From NCBI GenBank assembly GCA_964436955.1, contig CAYTFC010000112.1, positions 1-8,208 of the forward strand: a stretch of DNA of 8,208 nt. Reading direction: 5' to 3'. Under the pieces are notes generated by a model. It worked only from the letters and a program-made list of their open reading frames with translations. It ran no database searches and had not been told where the DNA came from. The translations under genes and the position numbers were made by a program. This document shows, piece after piece, positions 8,001 through 8,208 of the stretch. This DNA comes from CAMFKD01 sp964436955 (lineage in GTDB: Bacteria; Chlamydiota; Chlamydiia; Chlamydiales; JAJFMA01). How positions within the stretch are numbered: the stretch's first letter is position 1; every line of letters begins with the position of its first letter.

Positions 8001-8208
8001 CGATCTGATGAAACTTGAGATAGGGTCTCGCGTGCATCCTGCAGCGTAGTGGGGAGCAGGCTTGGCGGAATGATAAACAAACACATCTTTTTCTCAGGGA
8101 CACTGTCTAATAAGGCCCAAAGAATACTTAGAAATTTTGTCTTACCTAATCCGCAAGCGGCTTGCTGGACAAGCGCTGGCGCATTTAATCGTTCCTTAGT
8201 AACACGCG
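5021..8208 (-). CDS. DUF3638/DUF3645-type giant helicase-like ATPase, C-terminal part (5' end off the right edge)
   Basis: The frame is open from the right edge to a TAG at 5021-5023, 1061 full codons, numbered here from the first full codon at 8206. An in-frame ATG at 8084-8086 is not the start, because 40 residues before it carry a P-loop, AACGLGKT (16-23). Then come LAFTR (74-78), a Walker B-like VMDEFE (169-174), GLGQPLDPLRW (188-198), a DUF3645-like stretch (292-342), SGTP (443-446), DDSHSRGADI (564-573) and QATQRMRKLGP (596-606). This is the motif order of superfamily 2 helicases. The surrounding words match the DUF3638/DUF3645 family as I recall it from giant fungal proteins. After the core, ITNDNLAHW (635-643) also recalls that family. 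A Pro/Gln-rich linker follows (about 740-785), then an unrecognised mixed C-terminal domain and a basic tail with KRRK and PPPKK. No signal peptide or membrane segment is visible. The substrate is unknown; NTP hydrolysis is inferred from the motifs. It lies upstream of, and on the same strand as, the other giant gene. Confidence 0.85.
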   Translation of the reverse strand, partial: RVTKERLNAPALVQQAACGLGKTKFLSILWALLDSVPEKKMCLFIIPPSLLPTTLQDARETLSQVSSDRTVHQLAFTRNANKRQIEMFLKVLERALATGDICYTSADQLQILLLSYMERIENLFNTLCQRVKEVSENKGKLPDDLQEDAKVIHILENILSILHYKTRFVMDEFEELTNPLHEVKFNIGLGQPLDPLRWEVPKAIVKAWNNRSENWKENFAKSYGKELLLNEKDIKQFQEFIALNSDVLSVDEKLHWSQWLQSLSEPIRKRVLLANAHLMSYFAHAVGARTDVDHGLAPNRADKTEEVVPFDSNMNPSPLSSFSHKDILINRILLVYLEKGLLPNQLQQLVTLWKGLAETSQFSQIPSEVLAYAEASNTSIKDWKSENSHSLAQLHNDLGHIQSVIIQYLEIILFPSMRIQMKLLNSTSNDITLTIASEVYGMSGTPNFELLPYNIVAQPDMKTNLDFLELLLNPNVVKIEVVPDGELEANVGDSHSGIADPLAYYAGRSREDVARSWMKKLPQSFKKVIFFASNTDKLSVLNRNGTIGTAEEIQASRDTFTIYDDSHSRGADIAQMNDRALIVFLPKEITFDLFAQATQRMRKLGPNGQKAIIRLTQSAALKLRRELNLSPEASITNDNLAHWCMYHQHLGLEASLLASVKGQYLAYYRRNALVDRIKQNVKPLNWIELLTWFKKSSYLFQELNRNDDYLKTGNPTLPKQSGAEILAEFIKKLPIPTSESLASPPLPESLQNYLAQQTDRLTSTQSTENLQQKAINTSVEEQQVLERARLNFCDQLSKPYQEQLWNPAEMFTDEHLSTIITAEKTLEMISLSHSNNQLLVFNSLNNVVPVKIFDHILTTKNFINTIEPNPGFFYGICCNSDSSEVLETKRHLTRMHFAQIELFLHISNSQGKSTCLFLSLPEADRVRLWMRNGSQKISSDWNLALVTAKGKMVEHIGNLPSADDIDLIVGSCSIFNCDETPQEVVWPKVVKKLQTVPNLPEAESFYKSMRTWRQQSLTSRIFPYETSPMYAAFRKARESATTLGKRRKEATTASGAPPPKK
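6389..6880 (-). other. Helicase-like second lobe motifs (SGTP, HSRGAD, QATQRMRKLGP)
   Basis: SGTP at 6869-6880 sits where motif III (SAT) falls in superfamily 2. DDSHSRGADI (6488-6517) fits motif V, and QATQRMRKLGP (6389-6421) fits the arginine-finger motif VI, with R at the usual places. DUF3638 proteins carry close variants (AHTRGTD and QACMRMRKLG as I recall them). The stretch between SGTP and HSRGAD includes VIFFASNTDK, a plausible motif IV strand. Confidence 0.7.
7181..7333 (-). other. DUF3645-like segment within the right-hand gene
   Basis: VDHGLAPNR, then EVVPF, then FSHKDILINRILLVYLEKGL lines up by eye with the family pattern of a YGL motif, AVPF/AVPY, an EFGHPD-type motif and a helix ending in GL. 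This short domain normally accompanies DUF3638, so its presence at the expected place supports the family call. Its role is unknown. Confidence 0.7.
7613..8161 (-). other. DUF3638-like P-loop domain within the right-hand gene
   Basis: Runs from the Walker A motif AACGLGKT (8138-8161) to the GLGQPLDPLRW motif. Residues between include MCLFIIPPSLLP, the position where family members have a strand after motif I, then LAFTR, the GDICYTSADQLQ stretch that aligns by eye with the family's PEHILSF-type motif, and the acidic DEFE at 7685-7696 as Walker B. The expected Lys, Thr, Asp and Glu for nucleotide and magnesium binding are present, so the ATPase is probably active. Family assignment is from recalled consensus and was not computed. 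Confidence 0.8.

Noticed and set aside
8084..8086. ATG as the start of the right-hand gene
   Set aside because: The frame stays open upstream to the window edge and those 40 codons encode the P-loop, so the true start is outside the window.

Overview
The window is almost wholly coding on the minus strand. It holds parts of two very large genes separated by 345 bases. Long intron-free frames, a short spacer and AT-rich codon use point to a bacterium. The protein families recall intracellular or amoeba-associated bacteria such as Legionellales or environmental Chlamydiae. That placement rests on recollection of families and is not proven; a giant virus or compact eukaryotic source is less likely but not excluded.

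Right part (8208 down to 5021, minus): the 3' part of a gene whose start lies beyond the right edge. 1061 codons are visible. They begin just before a P-loop (AACGLGKT) and continue through an ordered set of superfamily 2 helicase-like motifs: DEFE, SGTP, HSRGAD and QATQRMRKLGP. Between them lies a segment that reads like DUF3645. The order and wording match the DUF3638/DUF3645 family, giant P-loop proteins of unknown function best known from fungi.

Spacer (5020 to 4676): the 260 bases next to the right-hand gene are more GC-rich (about 42-47% in the three sampled 60-base lines) and look like decayed coding or repeat sequence. The 85 or so bases before the left-hand gene are extremely AT-rich, with 5 G/C in the 60 bases 4681-4740, and probably carry its promoter and leader.

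Left part (4675 down to 1, minus): a frame checked codon by codon stays open from an ATG at 4675 to the left edge, 1558 codons without a stop. It is easy to overlook because its stop lies outside the window. Its last 400 or so residues read like the region that precedes the helicase core in the same DUF3638 family. Near its N-terminus it has His/Asn-Gly/Cys motifs suggestive of a thiol-protease-like fold. The simplest model is a head-to-tail pair of giant paralogues, each with an N-terminal protease-like and helical part and a C-terminal helicase-like ATPase. The window shows the back half of the first and the front half of the second. No RNA gene, CRISPR array or clear insertion sequence was seen.
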